64,000 bases of DNA, taken from assembly GCA_951813295.1 (NCBI GenBank), contig CATOTI010000002.1:620001-684000 (forward strand), given 5' to 3'. The DNA is from an uncultured Pseudomonadales bacterium (GTDB taxonomy: Bacteria; Pseudomonadota; Gammaproteobacteria; Pseudomonadales; Azotimanducaceae). This document shows positions 8,470 to 16,055 of this stretch, piece by piece (position 1 is the stretch's first letter; the number at the start of each line of letters is the position of its first letter). The notes below the pieces were generated by a model. The model was not told where the DNA came from and made no database searches. It saw only the letters and a program-made list of their open reading frames with translations. Made by a program: the position numbers and the translations under genes.

Positions 8470-9279
8470 ATGAACCTCGAGGAACTCGCCGCGTTACCGC
8501 CACCCGTGCCCTGGGAGGGCGCCAGCAAGATTCCCTGGCACGAGGCCGAGTTCTCGAAGCGGATGCTCGATGAGCATCTCGACCAATCGCACGACATGGC
8601 GAGCCGCCGACTCTCGCTCATCGAACGTCAGGTCGATTTCCTGTTCGATAAGACCCTCGGCGGGCGACCCGGCCGCGTACTCGATCTCGGCTGTGGGCCC
8701 GGTCTATATACCGCCGCTTTCGCTACACGCGGATGCCAATGTACCGGCGTCGATTTCTCGCCCGCTTCCATCGAGTACGCCCGCGGGGAAGACCCGAACT
8801 CCAACTACGTGCTCGGCGATATCCGGCAAGTCGAACTCGGCAGTGGTTTTGATCTCGCCGTCTTGATGTACGGCGAATTCAACACCTTCTCGCGAACCGA
8901 GGGTGTCGCGCTCCTCGAGATGATGCGCGACGCAGTCTTTCCTGGTGGTTCGATCGCGCTCGAGCTCCAGGCCGAGCAAGTGCTCCGCCTACGGGCCAGC
9001 GGCGCGCCCGCGTGGCAGGTTCGCGCATCGAGCGTCTTCTCGGGTGGTCCCCACCTCTGGCTCGAAGACCATCACTGGTTCGAGGATGAGGCCGTGGGCG
9101 TAAACCGGTTTTTCGTCGTTGACGACAACGGCGCGATCGAGATGTACACCGACACCGCGCAGGCCTATTTCCCACACGAATGCGTCGAGCTCCTCCAGGA
9201 AACGGGCTTCCGCCGCATCAGTCGAGCCCCGAACCAGATCGGCGATCCGGGAACCTATCTGCTGATCGCCGGGACGTGA
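8470..9279 (+). CDS. Class I SAM-dependent methyltransferase
   Basis: Rossmann-fold methyltransferase of 269 residues. Motif I is VLDLGCGPGLYT (about 70-81), followed by GVDFSP (acidic residue binding the ribose of SAM) and YVLGDIRQVE. The segment LMYGEFNTF is a post-II motif. The N-terminal part (PPPVPWEGASKIPWHE) is a substrate cap of unknown role. It begins directly after the SDR stop codon, so translation is likely coupled. The methyl acceptor is unknown; the composition is consistent with small-molecule methylation. Downstream is a rearranged junction leading into the truncated flavin monooxygenase. Confidence 0.82.
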   Translation: MNLEELAALPPPVPWEGASKIPWHEAEFSKRMLDEHLDQSHDMASRRLSLIERQVDFLFDKTLGGRPGRVLDLGCGPGLYTAAFATRGCQCTGVDFSPASIEYARGEDPNSNYVLGDIRQVELGSGFDLAVLMYGEFNTFSRTEGVALLEMMRDAVFPGGSIALELQAEQVLRLRASGAPAWQVRASSVFSGGPHLWLEDHHWFEDEAVGVNRFFVVDDNGAIEMYTDTAQAYFPHECVELLQETGFRRISRAPNQIGDPGTYLLIAGT

Positions 9280-9291
9280 CCGACCCCGCGA

Positions 9292-9403
9292 TCAGAAATC
9301 CCATCCGGTGGCAGGCGATCGCATGCGCAACGTCCGGTCGAGCTCGGCGAGGAGTTCAACATCGCCCGAGAGCGCATCGGTGTAAGCAAGACTCGTCGGC
9401 GCC
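9292..9403 (-). pseudogene. Possible 3' remnant of an unknown minus-strand gene
   Basis: Reading the minus strand up to a TGA at 9292-9294 gives a coding-like tail: TSLAYTDALSGDVELLAEL and then DRTLRMRSPATGWDF before the stop. Codon choice (GCG, CTC, TCG, GGC, GAG, GAC, CGG) matches the window. The tail is convergent with the methyltransferase gene, ending 12 nt from it, and its upstream end runs directly into the truncated monooxygenase, where homology to that family begins. I do not recognise the family. The arrangement is what one deletion spanning the 5' ends of two divergent genes would leave. It may equally be non-coding. Confidence 0.35.
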
Positions 9404-10909
9404 GTGCTCGAAGCCGGTACGGGCGTCGGCGGCACCTGGTATTGGAACCGCTACCCCGGCGCGCGGTTCGACTCCGAAAGCTATTCCTACGGCTATTCCT
9501 TCTCCCAGGAAATCCTCGACGAATGGGATTGGGACGAGTGCTTCTCCGGCCAGCCGGAAGTCGAACGCTACTGCAACTTCGTCGCCGACAAGCTTGATCT
9601 GCGTCGCGACATCGAGTTCTCCGCCAGGGTGGACGCCGCGCACTACGACGACGCCGACGGGCGCTGGCAGATTCGTCTCGCCGATGGCCGCACTTACCGC
9701 ACGCGATTTCTGATCGCCGCCATCGGCCTGCTCTCGGCGCCGACGATGCCCCGCTTCGACGGCATCGAGGAGTTCGCGGGTGAATGGACCCACACGGGTC
9801 TTTGGCCGAAGGAAGGTATCGATTTCGCCGACAAACGTGTCGCTGTCGTCGGCACGGGTGCAAGCGGTGTACAGGCGATTCAGGAGATCGCGAAGACCGC
9901 CGGGCACCTGACCGTTTTCCAGCGCCGACCGAATTGGTGCACGCCACTGCACAACCGGCCGATCGACGAAGACGAGATGACGGAAATCCGCGCCGACTAT
10001 CCCGCCATCTTCCAACGTTGCCAAGAGTCGAACGCCTGCTTCGTGCATACGACTGATATGCGCAAGACCTTCGAGGTGAGCGAGGCGGAGCGGCTGGCCT
10101 TCTGGGAAGAACTCTATGCCGGCCAGGGTTTCGGTATCTGGCAGGGCAACTTCCGCGACATGCTGACGGACGCGGACGCGAACCGGCTCATGTCGGAGTT
10201 CGTGGCCGACAAGATCCGCGAACGGGTCGACGATCCCGTGACGGCCGAGCGCTTGATCCCGAAAGACCACGGCTTCGGCACGCGCCGCGTTCCCCAGGAA
10301 ACGCACTACTACGAGGTCTTCAACCAGGACAACGTCGACCTCGTCAGCATTCTCGAAGAGCCGATCGAGCGCGTCACGACGAACGGGATTCAGACGAGCG
10401 CAAAGACTTACGAGTTCGACGTCATCGTTTACGCCACCGGGTTCGACGCCGTCACCGGCATCTACGATCGGATCGATTTTCGCGGCGTGGGCGGGGTGCC
10501 TCTCAAAGAGAAATGGGGCGACGGACCACGGACCTTCGTCGGCGTCATGGTCGACGCCTTCCCGAACATGTTCATGATCATGGGCCCGCACGCGTCACTC
10601 GGGAACAATCCGCGCAGCATCGAGTACAACGTCGATTGGGTGAGTGGTCTCATCAAGTACATGCAAGCGGGCGACCTGACACGCGCCGACGCGAGTCCCG
10701 AAGCGGTCGCCGACTGGAACGAACTCGTCCATCGCAAGGCGAAACGAATCCTCGCAAGCGAAGTCGATTCGTGGATGACCGGAATCAATTTGAACGTCGA
10801 CGGCAAGGATCAGCGCCGCGTGGTCGTCTACAGCGGCACAGCGCCTGAGTACCGCAACACCTGTGACGATGTCGCCGCCGGGGGCTATCGGGAGTTGCGT
10901 TTCACCTAG
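9404..10909 (+). CDS. Flavin-containing Baeyer-Villiger-type monooxygenase, N-terminally truncated
   Basis: Homologous to type I BVMOs and related FAD/NADPH monooxygenases. It contains EAGTGVGGTWYWNRYPGARF at its very start, the second dinucleotide fold VAVVGTGASGVQ (about 146), the fingerprint-like region FQRRPNW, and the family end LxMGPHASLGN (about 395). In intact members the first 40-50 residues hold the FAD-binding GxGxxG. Here a TAA at 9383-9385 lies in frame just upstream and no such motif exists in any frame. The GTG at 9404 is the first usable start. The product probably cannot bind FAD normally, so it may be a pseudogene or a chimeric remnant. Possible substrates are cyclic or aryl ketones. 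Confidence 0.7.
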   Translation: MLEAGTGVGGTWYWNRYPGARFDSESYSYGYSFSQEILDEWDWDECFSGQPEVERYCNFVADKLDLRRDIEFSARVDAAHYDDADGRWQIRLADGRTYRTRFLIAAIGLLSAPTMPRFDGIEEFAGEWTHTGLWPKEGIDFADKRVAVVGTGASGVQAIQEIAKTAGHLTVFQRRPNWCTPLHNRPIDEDEMTEIRADYPAIFQRCQESNACFVHTTDMRKTFEVSEAERLAFWEELYAGQGFGIWQGNFRDMLTDADANRLMSEFVADKIRERVDDPVTAERLIPKDHGFGTRRVPQETHYYEVFNQDNVDLVSILEEPIERVTTNGIQTSAKTYEFDVIVYATGFDAVTGIYDRIDFRGVGGVPLKEKWGDGPRTFVGVMVDAFPNMFMIMGPHASLGNNPRSIEYNVDWVSGLIKYMQAGDLTRADASPEAVADWNELVHRKAKRILASEVDSWMTGINLNVDGKDQRRVVVYSGTAPEYRNTCDDVAAGGYRELRFT

Positions 10910-11032
10910 CGGAAAACGGCCAGCCACGGTCACGGCGCGGGCTACGCGTAGCAGCCGCCCATGACTAGATCCGGTTTCTCATCGTCACCACACGCGCTTA
11001 CTCTTGTTCCGTCGTCAAAGGGGTAATGCGCT

Positions 11033-12028
11033 GTGAACCACAAGGAACGTGTCCGCGCGGTGCTGAGCGGCGAGCGCCCCGACCGCCTGCCGGTTTCGAC
11101 CTGGGGCCACGACTTCCTGCGCGAGGGAACCGCCGAGGATCTCGCGGCGCAGACGATCGAGCGGCAACGGAAGTTCGACTACGACTTCGTCAAACTCAAC
11201 CCGCGCTGGACGATGTTTGCCGAACCCTGGGGCAACCGATATCAACCGCCCACAGAACAGAAGTTTCCACGACTCGTGCACAAGGTCGTCACCCGCGCCG
11301 ACGATCTGCGGTCGATCCCCGTGGCGTCCCCCGACCATCCGGTCTTCAAGGAGCACGTTCGAGCACTTTCGCTCGTCGTCGAAGAAATCGGGGACTCCGT
11401 CGACGTTCTGGTGACCGTCTTTTCGCCGCTCGCCGTGGCTGGTCTTCTCGCTGGGGGCGTGGGCGAGCCGCTCAACTCGTACGCCCGCGAAAACACTGAG
11501 GATCTGAAACTCGCGCTCGCCCACATCAGCGAGACACTCGCTCGGCATGTCGAAGATCTGATTGGCGCGGGCGCATCCGGCGTTTTCTATGCACATACCC
11601 AGTGGACGAGCCTCGATGTTTGCGACGCCGGGTTCTTCGAGGAGTTCGGCCGTCCGTACGATCGTCCGGTACTGGAAGCCGCGTCATCGGCCCCGTTCAA
11701 CATGCTGCACGTCTGCGGCAACAACACCTCACTCGAACGCTATTTCGACTACCCCGTGCAGGTGATCAATTGGGACAACTTCGGTCCCGGCAACATGAGC
11801 CTCAGCGAAGCGGCCGGTCAAACCGATCGAGTCGTCGCCGGCGGGATTCCCCATCGAAAGATTCACAAGATGACCGCCACCGAACTAGCCGACGTCGTCG
11901 GTGAAAGCGTGGCCGGCATCGACGGCAACATCATGCTGGCAGGCGGTTGTGCGGTAGGCGCCCTCGTCCCCGACGATGTTCGACGAACGGCAGCCGGGCT
12001 GCCACAGGCGATCAACAGCTCGCCTTAG
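11033..12028 (+). CDS. Uroporphyrinogen decarboxylase family protein
   Basis: TIM-barrel protein of the UroD superfamily, which includes HemE and the MtaA/MtbA-type methyltransferases. It begins NHKERVRAVLSGERPDRLPV, a start typical of the non-HemE branch. Later come FYAHTQW, MLHVCGNNT (position of the zinc-ligand-bearing HxCG motif of methylcobamide:CoM methyltransferases) and INWDNFGPGN, VAGGIPH, and MLAGGCAVG near the end. The start codon is GTG with AAAGGGG about 9 nt upstream. The HVCG motif and absence of a heme operon suggest a demethylation or corrinoid-linked role and not tetrapyrrole synthesis; this is inference. It leads a run of four same-strand genes with a VOC protein, an O-methyltransferase and another VOC protein. 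Confidence 0.82.
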   Translation: MNHKERVRAVLSGERPDRLPVSTWGHDFLREGTAEDLAAQTIERQRKFDYDFVKLNPRWTMFAEPWGNRYQPPTEQKFPRLVHKVVTRADDLRSIPVASPDHPVFKEHVRALSLVVEEIGDSVDVLVTVFSPLAVAGLLAGGVGEPLNSYARENTEDLKLALAHISETLARHVEDLIGAGASGVFYAHTQWTSLDVCDAGFFEEFGRPYDRPVLEAASSAPFNMLHVCGNNTSLERYFDYPVQVINWDNFGPGNMSLSEAAGQTDRVVAGGIPHRKIHKMTATELADVVGESVAGIDGNIMLAGGCAVGALVPDDVRRTAAGLPQAINSSP

Positions 12029-12050
12029 ACGTTAGAACCGGAGGAAAGAC

Positions 12051-12458
12051 ATGGGATTCGGATCGACCACACCACTGTTACGGAGCTTCGACGAAGCGAA
12101 GGCCGTCGAGTTCTACGTCGACTTTCTCGGCTTCCAGATCGACTGGAAGCAACGCCATGAGCCGGGCTTGCCGCTTTACATGCAGGTCTCGAAAGACGGA
12201 TGCGTGCTGCATCTGACCGAGCATCACGGGGATGCGTCACCCGGGGCAACGATTCGAATCCACGCGACCAGTCTCGAAACCTACCAGCGCGAACTGATCG
12301 CGAAGGATTACAAAAACGCCCGGCCCGGACTTCAGAAAATGCCGTGGGGAAGTACCGAGATGTCCGTGCCCGACCCGTTCGGGAATCGGCTCGTCTTCAC
12401 CGACTTCAACGGCACCGATCCCGACACGCCTCGCGCTAACGCCGCGAGTGACGACTAG
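12051..12458 (+). CDS. VOC/glyoxalase superfamily protein
   Basis: Single VOC module of 135 residues: the beta-alpha-beta-beta-beta pairs begin TTPLLRSFDEAKAVEFYVDF and end VPDPFGNRLVFTDFN, the latter a typical C-terminal VOC strand pair. The pattern EHHGDASPGATIRIH resembles the bleomycin-resistance-like glyoxalase subgroup, whose members may bind ligands without metal. The first typical metal His of glyoxalase I is not evident. It lies between the UroD-family gene and the O-methyltransferase gene, 22-23 nt from each, indicating an operon. Function probably small-molecule binding or isomerisation; substrate unknown. Confidence 0.8.
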   Translation: MGFGSTTPLLRSFDEAKAVEFYVDFLGFQIDWKQRHEPGLPLYMQVSKDGCVLHLTEHHGDASPGATIRIHATSLETYQRELIAKDYKNARPGLQKMPWGSTEMSVPDPFGNRLVFTDFNGTDPDTPRANAASDD

Positions 12459-12481
12459 CGACCCACCAGACGGGGACAACC

Positions 12482-13147
12482 ATGTCGAGCCGAACGATCG
12501 ACCTGACCGACAAGCTATACGACTACTTGATCGCCAACGGGGTGCGCGAATCGAGCACGGCACGTGCTTTGCGGGCGGAAACCCGCGCAGCCACCCGCGC
12601 CCACATGATGCAGATCTCACCCGAGCAAGGCGCCTTCATGGCGCTCATCGTTCGATTGATCGGCGCGCGCCGGACTATCGAAGTCGGCACGTTCACGGGC
12701 TATAGCGCGCTCGTTGTGGCCGAAGCGTTGCCGGAAGACGGTGTCGTCATCGCCTGCGACGTCTCCGAAAAGTGGACGAGCGTCGGCCTACCCTTCTGGG
12801 AAGAAGCCGGCGTGGCGGGAAAGATTGATCTGCGCCTCAAGCCCGCGACGGAGACCCTCGCCGAGCTGATGGCCGCGGGCGAGCAAGGTTCGTTCGACTT
12901 CGCGTTCATCGACGCTGATAAGGCGAACTACGACACATACTACGAGCAGTGCCTCGAACTCCTGCGACCGGGCGGACTAATCGGCATCGACAACGTCCTG
13001 TGGAGCGGCCGCGTGGCGGATGCAAACGCGCATGACGAGGACACCGACGCCATCCGGGCACTGAACGCCAAAGTGCACGCTGATGAACGCGTCGACACCT
13101 GCCTACTACCGATCGGCGATGGCCTGACGCTCGCGATCAAGCGCTGA
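12482..13147 (+). CDS. O-methyltransferase, cation-dependent (CCoAOMT/COMT-like)
   Basis: SAM-dependent O-methyltransferase of 221 residues in the family that methylates catechols and caffeoyl-CoA. Visible motifs are EVGTFTGYSAL (SAM binding), ACDVSEKW (acidic residue binding ribose), FAFIDADKANYDTYYE (metal-binding Asp and the conserved Lys/Asn region), and GGLIGIDNVLWSG (metal-binding Asp-Asn). The initial ATG is preceded by a GGGGAC purine run. Members usually require Mg2+ and are cytoplasmic. Placed between two VOC genes in an operon led by a UroD-family gene, it may act on a hydroxylated aromatic whose fate involves the neighbouring VOC proteins. That is inference. Confidence 0.87.
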   Translation: MSSRTIDLTDKLYDYLIANGVRESSTARALRAETRAATRAHMMQISPEQGAFMALIVRLIGARRTIEVGTFTGYSALVVAEALPEDGVVIACDVSEKWTSVGLPFWEEAGVAGKIDLRLKPATETLAELMAAGEQGSFDFAFIDADKANYDTYYEQCLELLRPGGLIGIDNVLWSGRVADANAHDEDTDAIRALNAKVHADERVDTCLLPIGDGLTLAIKR

Positions 13148-13178
13148 CGTAGCAAGAACACAAGTAAAAGGATTCGAC

Positions 13179-13652
13179 ATGCCCCACCTCAACGGAATCG
13201 CGCATATTCAACTCACCGTCACCGACATGGCACGGTCGATCCCCTTCTACCGGCGCTTGCTGACGTCGATGAACATGACGCTCGTCTCCGATACGGAGAG
13301 AAGCCTCTACGGTGTCGGCGGCCGCACCGGCATCACGATCAGCCCCGCCGATCCCGAATTCGAGAACGAGGCTTTCAAGCAACGCCACCCGGGATTGCAT
13401 CACTTCTGTTTTCGGATGCGCTCACGCCAGGATGTCGACGAGATCTACGAGATCGCCCAGGAAATCGGCGCGAACATCATCCACGGACCTCAGCAGGACG
13501 GTTTCGCACCGGGTTACTACTCGGTGTTGTTCGAAGACCCCGACGGTATCCGCATCGAGGCGAACCACGTTCCGGGCCAGGGTTTGCTGGCGCCGGGCCT
13601 CGGCCAGGTGGGGAACGCCGAGAAGGTCTGGGACGAGATACCGGACGCTTGA
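13179..13652 (+). CDS. VOC family protein (glyoxalase/dioxygenase-like)
   Basis: VOC-fold protein of 157 residues. GIAHIQLTVTDMARSIPFY near the start carries the first metal-ligand His; GLHHFCFRM in the middle carries a second His; and LFEDPDGIRIEANHVPG contains the Glu expected to complete a 2-His-1-Glu metal site. This resembles glyoxalase I or type I extradiol dioxygenase half-modules. The protein ends with a short GLGQVGNAEKVW tail. It is the last gene of the UroD-VOC-OMT-VOC run and is convergent with the frameshifted amidohydrolase gene, with 4 nt between their stops. Reaction not determinable from sequence alone. Confidence 0.8.
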   Translation: MPHLNGIAHIQLTVTDMARSIPFYRRLLTSMNMTLVSDTERSLYGVGGRTGITISPADPEFENEAFKQRHPGLHHFCFRMRSRQDVDEIYEIAQEIGANIIHGPQQDGFAPGYYSVLFEDPDGIRIEANHVPGQGLLAPGLGQVGNAEKVWDEIPDA

Positions 13653-13656
13653 GAGC

Positions 13657-14878
13657 TCAGATCCCGAGCAGGACGCCGACACCGCCGAAGAATTCTTCAC
13701 GCACAGCGGCGGGTTGCCCGACGAGTTGACGTTCCAATACCGCAACGGCGTCCGCCGATCCTTCGACGTGCGGGTAGTCACTCGAGAAACAGAGCAACGA
13801 CGTCGGTACCTGATCGAGGACCGGACCGATGGGATGGACCGTCGGTAACGGCGTCACCCGCACCTGACGTTCGAGGTATTCGACAGGTGCGAGCGGCAGC
13901 CGATAGCTCGACCCCTCAATCAAATTACTCGGCCGAAACTCGCCGTCGAGGATCAGTTCGGGCAACCGGCCGATGCTCGCGTCCAGCGCGCGGACCAGCG
14001 GCGGCAACCAGTCGATGCCGACCTCTTCGACCACGACGTTAAGCCCCGGATGACGTTCGAGCAGTCCATCGAAAACCATCGCCGCGAGCATGAGTTGGGT
14101 GCCCGTGTGCGAGGCCACGATCGACTGCAAGCGTCGTGAACGTGCGGACCGAATCCGTGCCGTTGTTCGCCCAGCCCGGATTGATCCGTTCGCGTGCAAA
14201 CCCGACGTGCGCAAACGCCGCCATGCCGAGTTCTTCCGCCGCGCACCAGATCGGCTCGAAGTCCGGATGTGTGATGGATCGCGCGATATTGCCCGACCCT
14301 CGTCCGCCGACGGGCGACTCCGGAATCGCAAACGCCCGGCTGCCGCGTTCACGCGAACGTGTCATCTCGGCAACCGACCATTCCACGTCGTTCAGGTCGA
14401 TCTGCGTCACGGGGAAGAGCCGATCCGTAAATCCTCGAACCTGCTCAGTCGCCCAGGTATTCCAGGCTGCTCGGATTCCCCCCAAGAGATCGTGACGTCT
14501 GAGTCCAGCCGCCTGGATGAACGAGCCCACAAGAAAGGTCGGGTTCAGGAACTGGCTCTCGATACCGCGTTCGTCGCAGAACGCGATCCGGGCTTGCGCA
14601 TCGAAGTAGCCGCCGCGCTCATCGTGGTGATCGTCCGGTTGGCGTTCTTCGGTGATTTCGAGGTGTGTGACAAAACCGGGCAGAACGTTGTCCCACACGC
14701 TCTTGGGCCGTTGGTCTTCCGGCAACTCACGGAACTCGCTCGGATAACGGCCAAAGAGTGGACCCGCGATGTCCATGAACTTGGCCGGTGGGCCGAGCGT
14801 TTCGGCGATTTCCGGCGCCGTGACTTCCAGCCAATCAAGCGGCTCGTGCAGGTGAGCGTCGACGTCGATGATGCGCAT
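13657..14878 (-). pseudogene. Amidohydrolase (metal-dependent hydrolase) with a frameshift
   Basis: Two overlapping minus-strand readings together make one amidohydrolase 2 family protein of about 406 residues. The N-terminal part begins MRIIDVDAHLHEP (the DxHxH-like metal site) and runs to NNGTDSVRTFTT. The C-terminal part continues in the +1 frame with LQSIVASHTGTQLMLAAMVF and ends with the family motif CFSSDYPHVEGS. The shift is at about 14125-14131, where one extra base in CTTGCAG separates the frames. The total span is 1222 nt, one more than a multiple of three. Either the gene has decayed recently or the base is a sequencing error; the downstream half is otherwise free of stops, which favours a recent or artificial change. 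Confidence 0.75.
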
Positions 14879-14976
14879 GGTGATTCCTCCCGAACGTCAA
14901 TCTATCGCGATCGCGACGTTGTTGCCGTCCACACAATCGACGATGCTCCATCCCGTATTCCCTGTTTGGAGTCGAC

Positions 14977-16038
14977 ATGGCGACCAAATCGACCACCGCC
15001 GCGATCCAGCTCGAGCACAACGCGCCGCTCGTTGTCGATGAACTGGAACTCCCGGACCCACGTCACGATCAAGTCCGCGTGAAGCTCCTCTCGAGCGGCG
15101 TGTGCCATTCGCAGCTACACCAGATGCACAACGCCGACCTGCCCCGCCCGCAGCTCCTGGGGCACGAAGGCACAGGAATCGTCACGGATGTCGGCAGTGC
15201 CGTCGATCATCTCCAAGAGGGCGACAAGTGCATCGTCACATGGGTACCACGCCAGACACCGCGCGGGCGGATGGCGCCACAACCGACCGGTGCGATGTAC
15301 CGCGGGGAACCGGCACTCGGCGGCGTTTACACATGGAGCGAGGACGTTCTCACGAGCGGGTCACTCGTCGTGCCGATCCCTGATGAACATCCGGACGACG
15401 TGAGTTGCATCGTCGGCTGCGCGGTCCTGACCGGCGCCGGTGCCGTGCTCAATACCGCCAAAGTGCGCGCGGGCGATTCCGTCGCCGTATTCGGCGTCGG
15501 CGGCGTCGGGCTTTCGGCCATCCAAGCCGCGGCGCTGGTGAGCGCGTATCCGATCATCGCGGTCGATCTCGTCGACGAGAAGCTCGAATTCGCAAGGCAG
15601 TTCGGCGCTACGCATACCGTCAACGCGGGCGGTAACACCGACCCCGTCGAGGAAATCCGCGAACTGACGGGCGGCGGTGTCGACTACGCATTCGACGCGA
15701 TTGGCGTGCGACAGACGGCGGAACAGATCCTGCCCGCGACCCGAGCCGGCGGATCGGGTGCGGATAACCACGGCGGTATGGCCGTCCTGATCGGCATCCC
15801 GCCACCCGAAATCACACTCGACCCGCGGCTTTTCATGATGGCCCAGAGACAGTACCGGGGCAGTCTCGGCGCGACGTATCCCGACACGGATTTTCCGATG
15901 TTCCTGCGCTGGCATCAGGAAGGTCGGTTCCCGCTCGACAAGCTCATCACGCGACGCTACAAACTCGCCGACATCAACGAAGCCTGTGACGACCTGCACG
16001 GCGGCAAGATCCTGGGTCGGGCGATCATCGAGTACTGA
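14977..16038 (+). CDS. Zinc-dependent medium-chain alcohol dehydrogenase
   Basis: MDR-family NAD(P)-dependent alcohol dehydrogenase, 353 residues. Catalytic-zinc ligands are visible: Cys43 in SSGVCHSQLH and His63/Glu64 in LLGHEGTG. The Rossmann motif is AVFGVGGVGLS (about 178-188). The four-cysteine lobe that binds structural zinc in class I and III enzymes is missing: the corresponding stretch TWVPRQTPRGRM has no Cys. The C-terminal portion (RYKLADINEACDDLHGGKILGRAI) is typical of the class III-like branch. It precedes a carboxylesterase gene by 17 nt, so an ester cleavage followed by alcohol oxidation is plausible. Substrate unknown. Confidence 0.85.
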   Translation: MATKSTTAAIQLEHNAPLVVDELELPDPRHDQVRVKLLSSGVCHSQLHQMHNADLPRPQLLGHEGTGIVTDVGSAVDHLQEGDKCIVTWVPRQTPRGRMAPQPTGAMYRGEPALGGVYTWSEDVLTSGSLVVPIPDEHPDDVSCIVGCAVLTGAGAVLNTAKVRAGDSVAVFGVGGVGLSAIQAAALVSAYPIIAVDLVDEKLEFARQFGATHTVNAGGNTDPVEEIRELTGGGVDYAFDAIGVRQTAEQILPATRAGGSGADNHGGMAVLIGIPPPEITLDPRLFMMAQRQYRGSLGATYPDTDFPMFLRWHQEGRFPLDKLITRRYKLADINEACDDLHGGKILGRAIIEY

Positions 16039-16055
16039 TCAGGAGGAACTCGCGC

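Noticed and set aside
9356..10591. A 411-codon open reading frame on the minus strand
   Set aside because: It lies antisense to the flavin monooxygenase, whose protein matches a known family. The antisense protein shows no domain and its length follows from the codon bias of GC-rich DNA.
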